A stretch of 64,000 nt of DNA, taken from positions 620,001 to 684,000 of the forward strand of contig MU008181.1 of the NCBI GenBank assembly GCA_010909165.1, written 5' to 3'. Positions 11,613 to 23,338 of the stretch are shown in pieces; the stretch's first letter is position 1; each line of letters opens with the position of its first letter. This DNA comes from Anthoceros angustus (taxonomy: Eukaryota > Streptophyta > Anthocerotopsida > Anthocerotales > Anthocerotaceae). A program made the position numbers and the translations under genes. Under the pieces are notes generated by a model. That model was not told where the DNA came from and did not search any database. It saw only the letters and a list, made by a program, of their open reading frames with translations.

Positions 11613-12935
11613 CTAAGGGACCCGCAGGTGGCGTTTGGGAAGCTAGGGGACCCGCAGGTGGCGTTTGGGAAGCTAAGGGACCTGTAGGTGGCGTTTGGGA
11701 AGCTAGGGGACTCGTAGGTGGCGTTTGGGAAGCTAGGAACCCGGTCGCGTTTGGGCTAGGAGGCCGCATGTGGCGTTTAAACTACAGGACCCACGGTGGC
11801 GTTTGGGAAGCTACGGGACCCGGTGGCGTTTGGGAAGCTACGGGACCCAGGTGGCGTTTGGGAAGCTCACAGGACCCGGTGGCGTTTGGGAAGCTCACAG
11901 GACCCGGTGGCGTTTGGGAAGCTACGGGACCCTTGGTGGCGTTTTGGAAGCTACGGACCCGCGGTGGCGTTTGGGAAGCTAGGGGACCCGCAGGTGGCGT
12001 TTGGGAAGCTAAGGGACCTGTAGGTGGCGTTTGGGAAGCTAGGGAACCCGCAGGTCGCGTTTGGGCAGCTAGGAGAGCCGCATGTGGCGATTAAGAAGCT
12101 ACGGGACCCGTAGGTGGCATTTGGGAAGCTACGGGACCCACAGGTGGCGTTTGGGAAGCTACGGGACCCGCAGGTGGCGTTTGGGAAGCTACGGGACCCG
12201 CAGGTGGCGTTTGGGAAGCTACAGGACCCAGCGGTGGCGTTGAAGCTACGGGACCCGGTGGCGTTTGGGAAGCTACGGGACCCTTGGTGGCGTTTGGGAA
12301 GCTACGGGACCCGCGGTGGCGTTTGGGAAGCTAGGGGACCCGCAGGTGGCGTTTGGGAAGCTAGGAGACTCACAGGTGGCATTTGGGAAGCTAGCGGACC
12401 TGCAGGTCGCATTTAGGAAGCTAGGAGAGCTGCATGTGGCGTTTGGGAAGCTAGGGGACCCGCAGGTGGCGTTTGGGAAGCTACGGGACCCGCAGGTCAC
12501 GTTTAAGAAGCTAGGGGACCCGCCGGTCGCATTTGGGAAGCTACGGGACCCGCATGTAGCGTTTGGGAAGCTAGGGGACCCGCAGGTGGCGTTTGGGAAG
12601 CTAAGGAACCCGCAGGTGGCATTTGGGAAGCTAGGAGAGCTGCATGTGGCGTTTGGGAAGCTAGGGGACCCGCAGGTGGCGTTTTGGGAAGCTACGGGAA
12701 CTGCAGGTCACGTTTAGGAAGCTAGGGGACCCGCTGGTCGCATTTGGGAAGCTACGGGACTCGCATGTAGCATTTGGGAAGCTAGGGGACCCGCAGGTGG
12801 CGTTTGGGAAGCTACGGGACCCGTAGGTGGCGTTTAGGAAGCTAGGGGACCCGCCGGTCGCATTTGGGAACCTACGGGACCCGCATGTAGCGTTTGGGAA
12901 GCTAGGGGACTCGAAGATGGCGTTTGGGAAGCTAT
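11613..12935. repeat. 30-bp minisatellite, array 2 (about 44 units)
   Basis: This is the duplicate of array 1 within copy B. More of its units keep the exact 30-bp length, so the plus-strand frame is open for 150 codons (12265-12717). Unit variants replace GGGGACCC by ACGGGACCC, and GGTGGCG by GGTCGCA or ATGTAGCG, in the same order over long stretches in both arrays. This shows that the arrays were copied as blocks. Confidence 0.9.
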
Positions 12936-13776
12936 CGTGGACTTGATTTTCGTGCTACCTCTTCTCATGTGAAGGCCTATCTTTTGACCTTGAATCCCAT
13001 AAAACCGCAGTCTTATGAGGAAGCTCTCAACAGGCCTGATCACAAAGAATGGGAAAAGGCAATCCAATCAGAATATGATTCTCTAATTGAGAATGGAACT
13101 TGGGAACTTGCAAAGTTGCCCAAAGGCATAAAATTGGTATCATGTAAATGGGTGTTTAAGCTAAAGGTTAAGGCTGATGGATCATTTGACAGATATAAGG
13201 CCAGACTAGTTCCTAGGGGATTCACACAAGTTCCAGGTTTAGATTACCTTGAAACCTTTGCTCCTGTCGTCAAGCTTGCTACTCTGCGTACTATGTGTGC
13301 AATTGCAGCTGACAAGGACTACGAGCTTAGAATGTTTGATGTGAAGACTGCCTTCTTGCATGGAATTCTTGATACTGAAATTTACATGCAACAGCCGCCT
13401 GGTTATGAGGTCAAAGGCAAAGACGACTATGCTTGCAAACTAATTAAGTGTCTATATGGACTTAAGCAGTCAGCCATGAAATGGAACGCTACACTGGACA
13501 AGGAACTGCAAGCCCTAGGTTTTACAAAGAGCAAAGCCGACAGCAGCCTGTACATATACATCAAAGGTGATGTGATCTGTTACTTAGCTGTCTATGTTGA
13601 TGACCTTATACTGGCCAGCAACAGCCTGGATTTCATCTCTTTGATCACGAACCTGCTAGCATAGAAGTTCCAGATGTCAGATCTTGGTCCACTTCAAAGC
13701 TGTCTTGGTATTCACATTCAGCGAAATCGTGAGAAGAGAGTGCTTACCTTAAACACCATATATCTTCAAGAGGGGG
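12924..13776 (+). pseudogene. Ty1/copia reverse transcriptase (5' part of the interrupted pol)
   Basis: This is the main copia reverse transcriptase remnant. It reads from the NGTWELAKLP and CKWVFKLK region through DVKTAFLHGILDTEIYMQQPPGY, CLYGLKQ and the catalytic YVDDLI motif to MSDLGPL and LGIHIQRN. One in-frame stop (TAG at 13662-13664) breaks the frame between the residues NLLA and KFQMSDLG. Coding sequence stops at about 13776 in YLQE, where the 9.6-kb insertion begins. The frame resumes at about 23339-23375 on the far side. As a copia element it would have reverse-transcribed its own RNA. The stop, the insertion and the missing integrase make it inactive. Confidence 0.9.
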
Positions 13777-13937
13777 AATATACAAACCCTCTTCAGTTGC
13801 TGGTGGACCCTCTTGACAAACATCGCACCTTTCGGGAAACTATGATTTTTTCACGTTGGTGACGTATGTCCACCCTTGTCCGATAGATCCCATTTTCGAA
13901 ACAACGGTTTCACGCGGATCCATGTGTGCGTGTGGTA

Positions 13938-13965
13938 AACTATCGCCGGCTGGCCGGCGATAGTT
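13938..13965. repeat. Perfect 13-bp inverted repeat with 2-nt loop
   Basis: AACTATCGCCGGC is followed by TG and then its exact reverse complement. The copied segment in copy B holds a near-identical version at about 10289-10315 with a small loss in one arm. The hairpin lies about 160 bp from the left end of the insertion. Such subterminal hairpins occur in several transposon types, but no function is shown here. Confidence 0.85.
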
Positions 13966-14372
13966 GGACCCTCGTGAAAGCAATGCTCCAAACTAGAGGA
14001 AAGAAAATTAAAATTCCGCCACTTCAAGAAGGTTTTACACCAAACTATGGGAGTGGCCAACCTTCAATTGTATACCTCTATCCAGGCCACAAAACTTATC
14101 GTTTAATCTGGTGGACCACATACGGGCGTCTACTGGATCATTAGGAGGGCTCATCTGCGACTCGTCGCACATCATCCGCAGTCTAAGACAACAGTGGTTT
14201 CTAATGCGCTCATCTTCCGTCTTCAAATTCGTCGTTTTCTTCCAAGGCCTTCTCGTCTTCGTTCACATCACCCTTGGGGTCGTCAAGCGGAGGCGGTGCC
14301 ATACATCATCCAACGTTTGCTGCCCATCTTCCAAAAGTTCACTGTTGTAAATGCACGCAAATCACTCAAAGA

Positions 14373-15290
14373 AACAACTTGTGCCTTGGACTATCTTTTG
14401 ATACATACCTCCTTTGCCCGTGTGATGGTCCTCGGCGATGCGGTTGAAATGTAAGCTCTTCCTGCATCCGGAAGCACCTCATAACCATGTATTCGGAGGA
14501 ATGTACCTGCACATCTCAAATCTGCCTCAAGCGCAATGCGATTCGTCCACTCAGATGCGGCAAGTGTGGTGGTCCATCGAACATGCATCAAGAACCCGGT
14601 CCCTTCCTTTGAGAAGGTCCTTATCGATTTCATAAGAAGACCCGGTGGGCGTTGATAAGGGCATACCACAAGTTTGTCATTGGGCGGTACACTGTTTCTT
14701 CACCACGATGGCGTGTCCTATGAGCCTCCCATTGTTGAACGTCCGTGCATAGCATTGACATAGGAGCTCTATCCTTTGTGCTTGTGTCTTTCGGACACCA
14801 TCCCCGATGATACTCCACAGTCTCAAACCCGCCTCTGTCATTATGCATGTTGGTCTTATCCCATATGAAGGATACCAATCCGCCTTTCCATCCATGTCGC
14901 ATGGATTCCACGTGTGGGCTTCTTGACCCCATGCATCACTATAATGCGGAATTCTTCACTTGTTGTCTTTTCCAAAGCTCAAACATCATGTCACCCGCTA
15001 TCCATAGGGCCAATGTCAAACCCTCGTGGAGCGTCCATTACCGAGCGTGTACCCCTCGTCCTCGAAACCCCGCATGTCAAGAATATTTCTTGCCTCCACA
15101 GTATTGAACACTGTTTGTCAACGGAAGGCACGGTAAAATGTTAAGACCTTCTTCCGGTCCTTATCAAAGCCCTTTGCTCGTTTTCAAGTCCTTTCCAGTT
15201 GTTGACTTCAAATATGAAATGGCGGAAGTCATCCGGCTCGCCAAAACCTCAACGTCCTTTAGTTGCTGCAAATTAAAACAAAACCACATC
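14373..15290. other. Unassigned part of the insertion
   Basis: Open frames of up to about 100 codons occur on the minus strand (for example 14932-14630 and 14669-14391). They have plausible amino-acid composition but shift frame repeatedly and match no family I recognise. They may be decayed exons of an element gene. I do not assign a function. Confidence 0.3.
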
Positions 15291-15299
15291 GTCGGTGCT

Positions 15300-15625
15300 G
15301 GTATGCGAAAGGCGCCCTCCATCACCGGGCTTCACAGGTGGGCGCCGGCGCCCTCCATCGGCGGGCTTCACAGTGGAGGCGCGGCCGCGCCATCCACGGC
15401 GAGCTTCACGGGTGGGCGCCCGGCCCGCCGCGCCCTCCATCACCGGGCTTCACATGTGGGCGCGGCCGCCGGCACCCTCCATCACCGGGCTTCACAGGTG
15501 GAGGCGCCCGGCCCGCCGCCCTCCATCGGCCGGGCTTCACATGTGGGCGCGGCCCGCCGCGCCCTCCACATGCGGCTCCGGTGGGCGCGGCCGCGGCGCC
15601 CTCCACGCCCTCCACACCCAACTCC
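15300..15625. repeat. GC-rich minisatellite, about 7 irregular units
   Basis: Units contain GCCCTCCATCACCGGGCTTC then ACAGGTGGGCGC or ACATGTGGGCGC, spaced about 40-50 bp apart and separated by GCGGCCGC-like GC runs. All three plus-strand frames are open through the block and give Ala/Pro/Arg-rich low-complexity peptides, so the open frames carry no evidence of coding. Confidence 0.85.
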
Positions 15626-15639
15626 CAGAACTATTGAAT

Positions 15640-18600
15640 AGAAAGTGTTTCTCACCTTTCCGGCAAATCTTTTTGAAAACTGCCACACTATCTTGCATGA
15701 TGGGGATACTCTTTCCGCACCTCCTCGAGCGATGAGCACCCAAGGTGTTTCGCCATCGCCACTTGGATGATGTGAAATTTCTTGGGAGGTGATATCATCA
15801 TCCATGCCCTTTAGGTCAATAAGCCGCAAGAACCTTCTCCGTTCTTGATATTAGTATCATTGCCGCATTCACGATGGTATTCCTTGAAACGATTTCCAAG
15901 GCTTTGCAAGCATATCCTTGACTTCACATATGCGACATCGATTTTCTTTGACTCTTGATGACCTTCCGCTTCCTTTGCCTTTCTTGCTCGTGCCCCGACA
16001 TGTTTCTTTTGCTCAAGCTCCCGGCTTCCCACTTTGTAAAAATCTTATCCACATTCTCCCATACTCGCCTCACCTGCAATACACAAAATATGAGTCCTGT
16101 TGTCCACTTTGTTGCTTATATACTCTTCGCCCCTCATCGTCGTCAATCAACCCTAGCGGTTTATGCAGTTAAACTTCCATGCCATGGTCATCTCAGACCC
16201 GTTTCGCGATAATCGTCCCTCAAATATCGACTTGCTCAATGAAATTCATTTTCTTCCTCCGTCGGACAACACATTGTGATCTGTTGCAGAATTCGCATTT
16301 CACCTTCCCACAATACATGGGCCTCCACGTCTTGGCGAGTCTTCCGGGACATATATCGCGGTGCTTCACGCATAGGTGTGGTTGCCTCCAAGAACCCCAT
16401 GACGTATTTTTTGCCACGAACTTGTCCCAATCAAGTTTGCTCGGTCTTCACTCTGGGGTCAATCATACATAATAGAGGCAATCGCCTTCCTCAATCCACG
16501 CCCTTGAAATCACGCGTGCCAAGTAATTTGTCCATGCTTCGTCAACCCTCCGTGTCGAGCATCGGTGTGAGGTGTGATCTGGCGAAGGTTCTCCAACTTC
16601 ACCAAATGTCTCCAAAACAACCTTTTTGAATAGGCCGATTCCCTAATGCGCGTTAGGGGTCTTCATCCGAATAGCATCGCTAACCGCTCCTTGTCCGTTG
16701 ATACATGGACGGAAGGTATGTCCTCCAACTCCTGCGCCTTTTGCATACTATTGGTTTTTTCTCCTGGTCCACTAGCCAGCTCCAAGCTCTCGAATGACTC
16801 CTCTACTTTGATGCATGGCCCTCACCTTCCTTTTCCTTTCTTGCTCTTATTCCACTCACATCCATGGAGGGAAGGAGAGGCGGCCGGCGGCGCCCCTCTT
16901 CAGGATCACCATGATCTGCTGTTGCCCAGGCAGTGCTTCCGGGAATGCCGGGCGCCGGCCGGCCTCTGAGCGCACAAACCAATCCGGATCGGGGTCACCA
17001 AAGTTGCCTCTTCCCCTGCAGGCGGGTGGCCCCTTCCCTCCCTCGGCTCATACCTAACAGGGCAGCCCTAAGGTCTCCACGGCGGATCTCGAACCTGCTG
17101 CGCATCCGATTGATCATCATCAGCGAGAATATCGGAATAGGGCCATCGTCTTCATCTTCGGTCCAAGCTCGCTTCCTTCTTCACAATCATCCAGATGAGA
17201 TGTTCCTCCTCAACCAGCCTTGTAGTGCGCCTTAGGGACATGACTCTTACATGCTGAACAACCGATTGTGTGATTTACGCATAGGGCCTGATGTATGCAT
17301 TTCCAATTTGAGGCCCTGATTGACACAACATTTGTGGTTAGAGACCAAGCGACCGAAAAAACATACGAGGTCTCACTACCCCAAAATGCCTTGAACAATT
17401 ACGTTTGTTCTCGTCTACATTCGCGAAAGATCACGACCTGGGGCTCGCATTTCTTGATGATCAGGTTGTTGAACTTGAGATCAAATGCCCTGTATAGCTC
17501 GGGCCCTTGTGGCACTTCATCAAACTCCACGTGGCTTTGTTATACTGAGGCTTGCGCGATGGGTCTCCTTGACACATATCCGGTTCGCCCACACAACCCA
17601 ACCCTCGCTCGGCGATTAGGCAAGGCATCCTTGTATCCCATGATCCACAACTTGAAGAGTGGTGTCCGAAAATACCTTCATCCTGGCTCCGATTCTTGAA
17701 CCAACATCCAGTCCTTATCCAAAAGAGGTGTGGAATCCATCGGGCTCCAAGCCTTCGTATGTAGACAGTCTCCTCAAAGGCATGAGGGGATGGAATAGGC
17801 CCTGCATGCTTTGTCTCCCTTGTCACCAGTAGGAAGACCTTTGGTTGTGCTAGCCTTACCGGAAGTAAGGCTCCGGTTCGCGATTCGCAGCTCCTACCAA
17901 TTGCGACCCAATCAAGGGACTTCCGCCATCTTGGTCCCGACCCTCCGCGCCTTGAGGTGCATCCATGGCGCCCTTGAGGTGCATCCATGGCGCCCTTGGC
18001 GGATGCCTTCCCTTCCGCGCTTTTGATCTCCTCACCTTACTGAAGTCGGTGGATCGATTCTATCGCCTGGTCCTTCTTGCTCCTGCGACCCATTGCCATC
18101 TGGAAGGCCACCCAAACCAATGAGACCGCAATTCTTGCTCGAGAGGTGGAAGATGGAAGAGCAAAACCCGTAATCGACCTTGGATTAGAGGATGTTGGCA
18201 AGGAGGGCGTGGCGGCGCGATGGCGTGCAATTGCTCCGGCTTCGCGGTGCGGCAGATAGTCTGGCTGCGGATGCGGCGGAAACGCTCCGACCTTCACTGG
18301 CTCGTGGGGCGAATGGGCGCACTCTTGTGAAGTGTTCCCTTCGAGAGGTGTCTCGATGCACACCTCGACTTACAAACACGATTTGCTCCAGTAAAAGAGA
18401 TAATCCTGTTTCTTCCCTAGGCAATAATAACCCCATCGACATTAGGGTTGAAAGGATGCTCAAACATCATGTCCAGCGTATCCACATGAAGGTACCAGCA
18501 AAACCTAACCACTCGGAAAACTCGTATGTATGGATGGAGCGGGTAGAACTATTTTTCATTCGCAAGTTCCACCAAACCAAAGTAGGAGTACCCACAAGTA

Positions 18601-20880
18601 TCACCATCATGGTAATCAAAATCCCCATTGCGCCACAATCATTCCATGTGGGATGCCGAGCATAAATGCAATGTAGTTAAAGCTGCCGCCATTCCTTGTC
18701 CCTAATAAGCATATCTAAGCGATACGCTATTAACGTCCATTTGTCCCGAATGATTGACCCAAGTTTGCCTTAACCTTGCACTCGGCCGCAAGGGTTTCGA
18801 GTTCGGCCCGACACTTGAGGTCGTCTGCTGACCACCCTTCACAAACATGTTGAATGCTACTCATCCTTTGGATGGAGATGAGGTATTGTTGTTCTCAATT
18901 TGCGAGTTTTGGGCTTCTTTGAATGACGGACTCTATTCCATCCGTCGGGTGCATCGCCTCCGGTGTTGTCTTGCGAAGCGGTGTGCAATTAGACAGACGC
19001 AAGGAGGGCGTTGCACAAAGGAGGAGGATACTAAGCGTGCCTCAAATACGTCTCGGCATGTGGTGTGTGGACCTCACCTTCCCAAAAGGACAACGCATTC
19101 CAAGGTATAACGGAGAGAATCGAACCGGTGCATTCCTACTTGCTTGAATTCCGTTCCTCACATACCAATCTTGTGGCTTGCATTTGCAGCTCGTTCGATG
19201 GTGGCCACAATGGGCGCCGTTCATCTTCACCATCATTAGGGGGTGTGCCTCGGACAGAAACCTCAATTTGTATGCCGCCTTAGATAGGAGCCCGTCGCTC
19301 GCATGAGAATGCACAAAGTAGTGGACACTGCTGCCCAGTGGGAGGGCCTCAAGCATTGAGGCGACTTATTTCCTACTATGGATGAGTGGGAAAGGTATCC
19401 TCCGGAAGCGGTCGGTGACTTCGAGGAGGATGGCGTCTTTCAAACACCAGGTGGACATGCCCAATCATACCATCCCAAGCCATTGGTAAGCTTGATAGCA
19501 ACAAAGGCTCTTGTTTCAAAAAAAACTGGTGTGCGATGAAATGCGGCGGCTGCGTCTCTTGATTTCCAAGCCTGTTGCAACCAAATGTGTGTTAAATTGA
19601 CTATAGAAAGGTTGCGGGAGCGAGATACGGTTTCTACGAATGGGCGAGGCAGGAGGCGAGACATTTCGAATCTCTTGTTCACGTCGATCGCGATGGCGGC
19701 AATGATAAAGTTGTGACTCATCTATGGGGTCGGTCGAATGCGATCTTGCCTCGAGCCTTCGCAGGTATATTGCATTGGCCATAGTAGGTATGAGGAGGCT
19801 GAAGAAGGGTTATTGCACATGCACCGTGGATGGCTTTAGAGCAAACCCTAAACAGTCTACATATGCGAGTGCAATCAGCGTGGATGGACAGCGCATTCTG
19901 TTCATGGCGGAAAGGCTCCCCAATGTTGATGTGTTCAATCTTCCGACACATTTACAAAGTTCAAATTTGGGCAAAATATAAGCGGCAATGTGAGGGTTCC
20001 ATCAGCGGTTTGTCACCTATGCTTGGTTTTGAAACTTTGGAGGAGAACTTTAGCGGTGAAGATTCCAAAGTCCAACAGTTCTCCACGTGCTCGCTTCGCA
20101 GGATTAAAAGCGACAATTAGAAACACATCGCTAAAGTCGACCAAGGTATTCTCCGAATCCTTTCGGTGAGTACATTATGTGTCCTTCTATGTCCTTTGTT
20201 ACGGCTGCACACTCTCCATGTCAGGTGGTTAGTACATCGTGTTCTCTGTAATTTGAGTGTGGCATGTTGAAAGGGACGTGCTCATTGAAGTAGGCTACCA
20301 TGTCGAGTTCGACCAATGAGTGGGCGGCTGGCCGCCACTCCTCTTTAGCACCTCTCGGGGTTTACGCGCTTGTGCATTCTATGGAAGAGGCGTCCCGGTG
20401 TAGGGAAGAGGAGGAAGTGTCTTGGCCAACCTAGGAAGCTTTGGGTGGGAAGGTAAAGGTGTGTCGGGAAGGTTAGGGTAGTAAGAAGGAACGTTTTCCA
20501 TGCTCCTCATGGCATTGCACTCCATAGTAAGAGGTATGGCCGGCAATGAACATCTGGCTTCCGTCGAGGCCTCCGGATAGAGGCGGCCGGCAGCGCCCTC
20601 ATCTCCCACCAAGATGCATTCTAATGGTAGGCGGTTTGCGGTGTTAGTGGATAGCCAGCGGAGTGGTATGAGGATGACGCGCGGCCGCGCTTTCCTAAAA
20701 GTCCACTTTTGATTCCCTTGTATCGCTCTACGGTTTTGGTGGCGACAAGCATTCGGCCTAAGGGTTGACGCACGATTCTCATGTTGCGGATACGGGTGCC
20801 ATACCGGATCTTGGGTGTTCCATGATCCGCAATGATCCTATATGCGCAATGCTGTGAATGTCTAGCTGTAACACCAATTG
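15640..20880. other. Unassigned part of the insertion
   Basis: This 5.2-kb stretch contains many frames of 60-175 codons on both strands. A minus-strand series (15829-15482, then 16032-15811, 17398-17210 and 17988-17461) has the look of exons, but stops and frame changes break it and no diagnostic motif is visible. A 22-bp direct duplication lies at 17952-17997 (TTGAGGTGCATCCATGGCG). GCGGCCGC-like GC islands recur (20676 and others). I see no RNA gene. Confidence 0.3.
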
Positions 20881-20929
20881 TTTGCGAGAAAAATATCAGC
20901 AGCCTTAGATGCCCATCGAGATCGGCTGC

Positions 20930-22295
20930 ACCGGCGAAGATGACAAAGCATCGCGCAAAACTACGTGGAGCCCCACAAATATATGTTATTGGCCATCGAT
21001 GGAATGGACCGGAAGAAACCGCATTTCTTGCGGTGGTAGAATTTGGATGAAGAATGTCGTATTTCGATTGCGTTGTGGGGTGCATGATTCACAATTACAC
21101 TCACAAAGCAAGGGCATATTTGCATTATGCCAACCTCCAATGACGCCTAATTTGACTATAAACATCATTCAAGATGTTATCCACAATTATGATGGGGTCT
21201 GCCTAAAGTGTTGTACTTGGACAACACTTGGGAGAACAAGAACCAACTACTCTTTGCGTATCTCAACATGTTGGTAGACATGGGAACATTTGAGAAAGTG
21301 AAGGTGGGCTTCCGCTAGTTGGGCACACCCATGATCAAATTGATCGGATGTTTTCATGCTTCTCTAAAAGCTTGAAACACAAGGAAGCGCACACTCGCAT
21401 TGGCAACTATTATCGAGGCGTACACTCCAAGGCCGGAGGTGAAGATCTTCAAGTTCCCGACTTAGTATGTATGGCCAATAAGACGGGGATGGGCGGCGGG
21501 CGTATTCGGTGAGTAAATTGAATAATCTATCGTTCCAGCATCAATTCAAGATCACACGCGAGGAGAAACCGGAGCGGTCGGTGTATGTCGAGTAAGCGAT
21601 CTCAACATCGCTGTTGTGGGAAACAGAAGGAGGCTTGGAGTTTTTGAAGTTTGTGCCACGGAGGTCATAAGCTGCTCCTTTAGCCTTGGCTAGAGATAAA
21701 AAGCGCGGCCGCTTGTCTCACGCAGAGGCGTTGCTTACTTGAAGCGAGGTTATAGCTCCGGCCTTACGTTACGCGGAAGAGTACACATGGTGGGAGGAGT
21801 TGGGTTGACCAGAAGAAATTGTAATTGTGGACAACCATATCGGGTTGGTTCCGCGACCATGGAAGTGGTTTTCGAGAGTGGAGGTGGCAGAGTGCCCTTA
21901 TGCATGCCCGTCGGCTTTCTTGGGCAGCTCTGTTGCGCGAACTTCCACAACGCGATATGTATTTGGGGGCATATAGAAATTTGGGCAAGCAACAAGAAGA
22001 TATGACACGTTTGAATGGCGATATTGCGGAGATCAATAAAAGAATGTTCATAGCAGTTCCGTGTTCCACAGACACTCACAACAGGCCATTTTGGATTGGA
22101 AAGGTCATAGAACTGAAGTTGGAGTCGCCCAAACCTCACTTCCTCGTTCATTGGTATATGACCGAGCATACGGATGCATATGAGGGAAGATATGTTGAGG
22201 AATATATAATTAGGAAGCGGTACGAACATGGCTTCAAGGTAGGGAAGAAAGGAAGCAAATCCTTGTATACCAAAAATATTCAACGGTCTTTGTGA
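20930..22295 (+). pseudogene. DUF7869-like protein, decayed
   Basis: The plus strand encodes, in broken frames, a run of motifs I associate with DUF7869-type proteins, which are common near mobile elements. They are AIDGMDRKKPHF at about 20990, NLTINIIQDV with HNYDG at about 21150-21200, LYLDNTWENKNQ at about 21213-21245, LVDMGTFEKVKVGFR, then LGHTHDQIDRMFS at about 21320-21355. A C-terminal piece at 22088-22210 (FWIGKVIEL, FLVHWYM, YEGRYVEEYI) resembles the tail of the same proteins. Several stops and frameshifts separate these blocks, including a TAG between VGFR and LGHTH. The spaced Asp, Asn, Glu and His residues suggest a nuclease-like active site. That is inference from pattern; the biochemical role of the family is not known to me. 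Confidence 0.6.
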
Positions 22296-22397
22296 CGAAC
22301 GGTAATCCTTTATTATGGATTCGTCTTGAATGCTCGAAAACATTTATATGTTGTTGACAAGAAAGCGATAAAGGATAAGTTGAATGAATTGCGTGGT

Positions 22398-22832
22398 TTA
22401 TTCAGATCCAAAGTACCCACGAGGATAGTGATGACCATGGTGCGAGACGGTCCGGCGGCGATGATGAGTGACCTCCGGAGATGAGTAAACGTGCTTCCAT
22501 GGAGAAGGAATTGGGAGAGGAGGCAATGGTTCCCGCATGCTGAGATAAATATAGGGTTCTAGCTTCACCCGGTCTAAATTCCACTGTACTCCTTGTCCAG
22601 AGCCTTTGTTAGGGTAAGCCAGCGCGTGAATCATGTTTGGCTTTTGGTCCATTACCACCTCAATGCAATACAATACCGTGTATCCGTATATGTGGTTTGC
22701 AACACACAATAAATTAAGTATGTGTTTGGGCCGGTTATGCTGTGCCCCAAGATTATAGTGGCGTGTTGTCCATAGCTGGACAAATTTGTCGAGGATGATA
22801 GATAGGAGCGTTGTTGCAGTCATCCCAACCAT
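22398..22832 (-). pseudogene. Possible transposase-like fragment, unassigned
   Basis: This is a minus-strand open frame of 144 codons near the right end of the insertion. It contains a stretch (HNRPKHILNLLCVANHIYGY, then LYCIEVVMDQKP and AYPNKGSGQ) whose layout loosely recalls the core strand of PiggyBac-type DDE transposases, where a basic turn is followed by a hydrophobic strand and GKGSG. No acidic triad can be confirmed. Similar-looking sequence continues upstream in other frames to about 23220. It may be an unrelated protein of the insertion. Confidence 0.25.
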
Positions 22833-23338
22833 CTTCGATCCGTAGGTGGTGTTTGTTCTTCAATTTGTAATGGAGGAACCGAATCGGTAGTGACCTCCAT
22901 AGACAAGGCAGGCGCGGCCGACGCGCCTGCTCCACAGGCCGCCAAGCATACGGTCTTTGACCCTGGCATGACCTCTACCCTTTGCCAAACCCTTGACATC
23001 AAAAGCAATTTGCGAAGACTATGGGTTTTGCATGCCAACGTACTTTCTTCCGTGTGGACCCAAATCTAGGTTCAGCATCCTTTCCCGGCATTAACGGCCC
23101 GGTGGGTCTTAATTTGCCTTCATCATATGGGTAAAGGATTTGAGCACCCTTCACGGCGTGTACCCATATTGTAAAGGGGACAACGTGTATGGGACACCTG
23201 TTTTGTGGTTCTTTCACCAAAACATGCTATTAAATCGTTTGAGACCCATGTGTAACCCCCTTTGGCGCATATTTTCAAGAAAACCCCCATCATGTAAATT
23301 CCCCCTCTTGAAGGTTTATGGTGTTCTTAACTCAACCT

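Larger units (their letters stand above)
9840..13256. repeat. Copy B of the 3.1-3.4 kb tandem duplication
   Basis: Copy B matches copy A at 9840-10232 (A: 6711-7106) and at 10697-13256 (A: 7300-9839). Between these, 10233-10696 does not match copy A. It matches 13878-14366, which lies further downstream inside the large insertion. Small indels separate the copies in clusters between long identical runs. Confidence 0.9.
13777..23338. mobile_element. About 9.6-kb insertion in copia pol with inverted-repeat ends
   Basis: The copia frame leaves off at 13776 and resumes at 23339 (ATACTTGCTGG), so everything between is foreign. The left end reads GAGGGGGAATATACA and the right end, inverted, reads GAGGGGGAATTTACA. 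The inverted similarity continues outwards into copia sequence: CTTCAAGAG and ACACCATA of the left flank reappear inverted at 23303-23330. No clear target-site duplication is visible. Inside are a DUF7869-like gene remnant (20930-22295), a GC-rich minisatellite (15300-15625) and much unassigned sequence. It could be a DNA transposon, a composite of several elements, or a repair patch. Confidence 0.6.

Noticed and set aside
12265-12717. 150-codon repetitive ORF as a real gene
   Set aside because: It is produced by a stop-free 30-bp repeat that is open in several frames on both strands; there is no start context or unique sequence.
13768-13776. CTTCAAGAG as a 9-bp target-site duplication of the insertion
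   Set aside because: The matching sequence at the right end is inverted, not direct, so it is not a target duplication.
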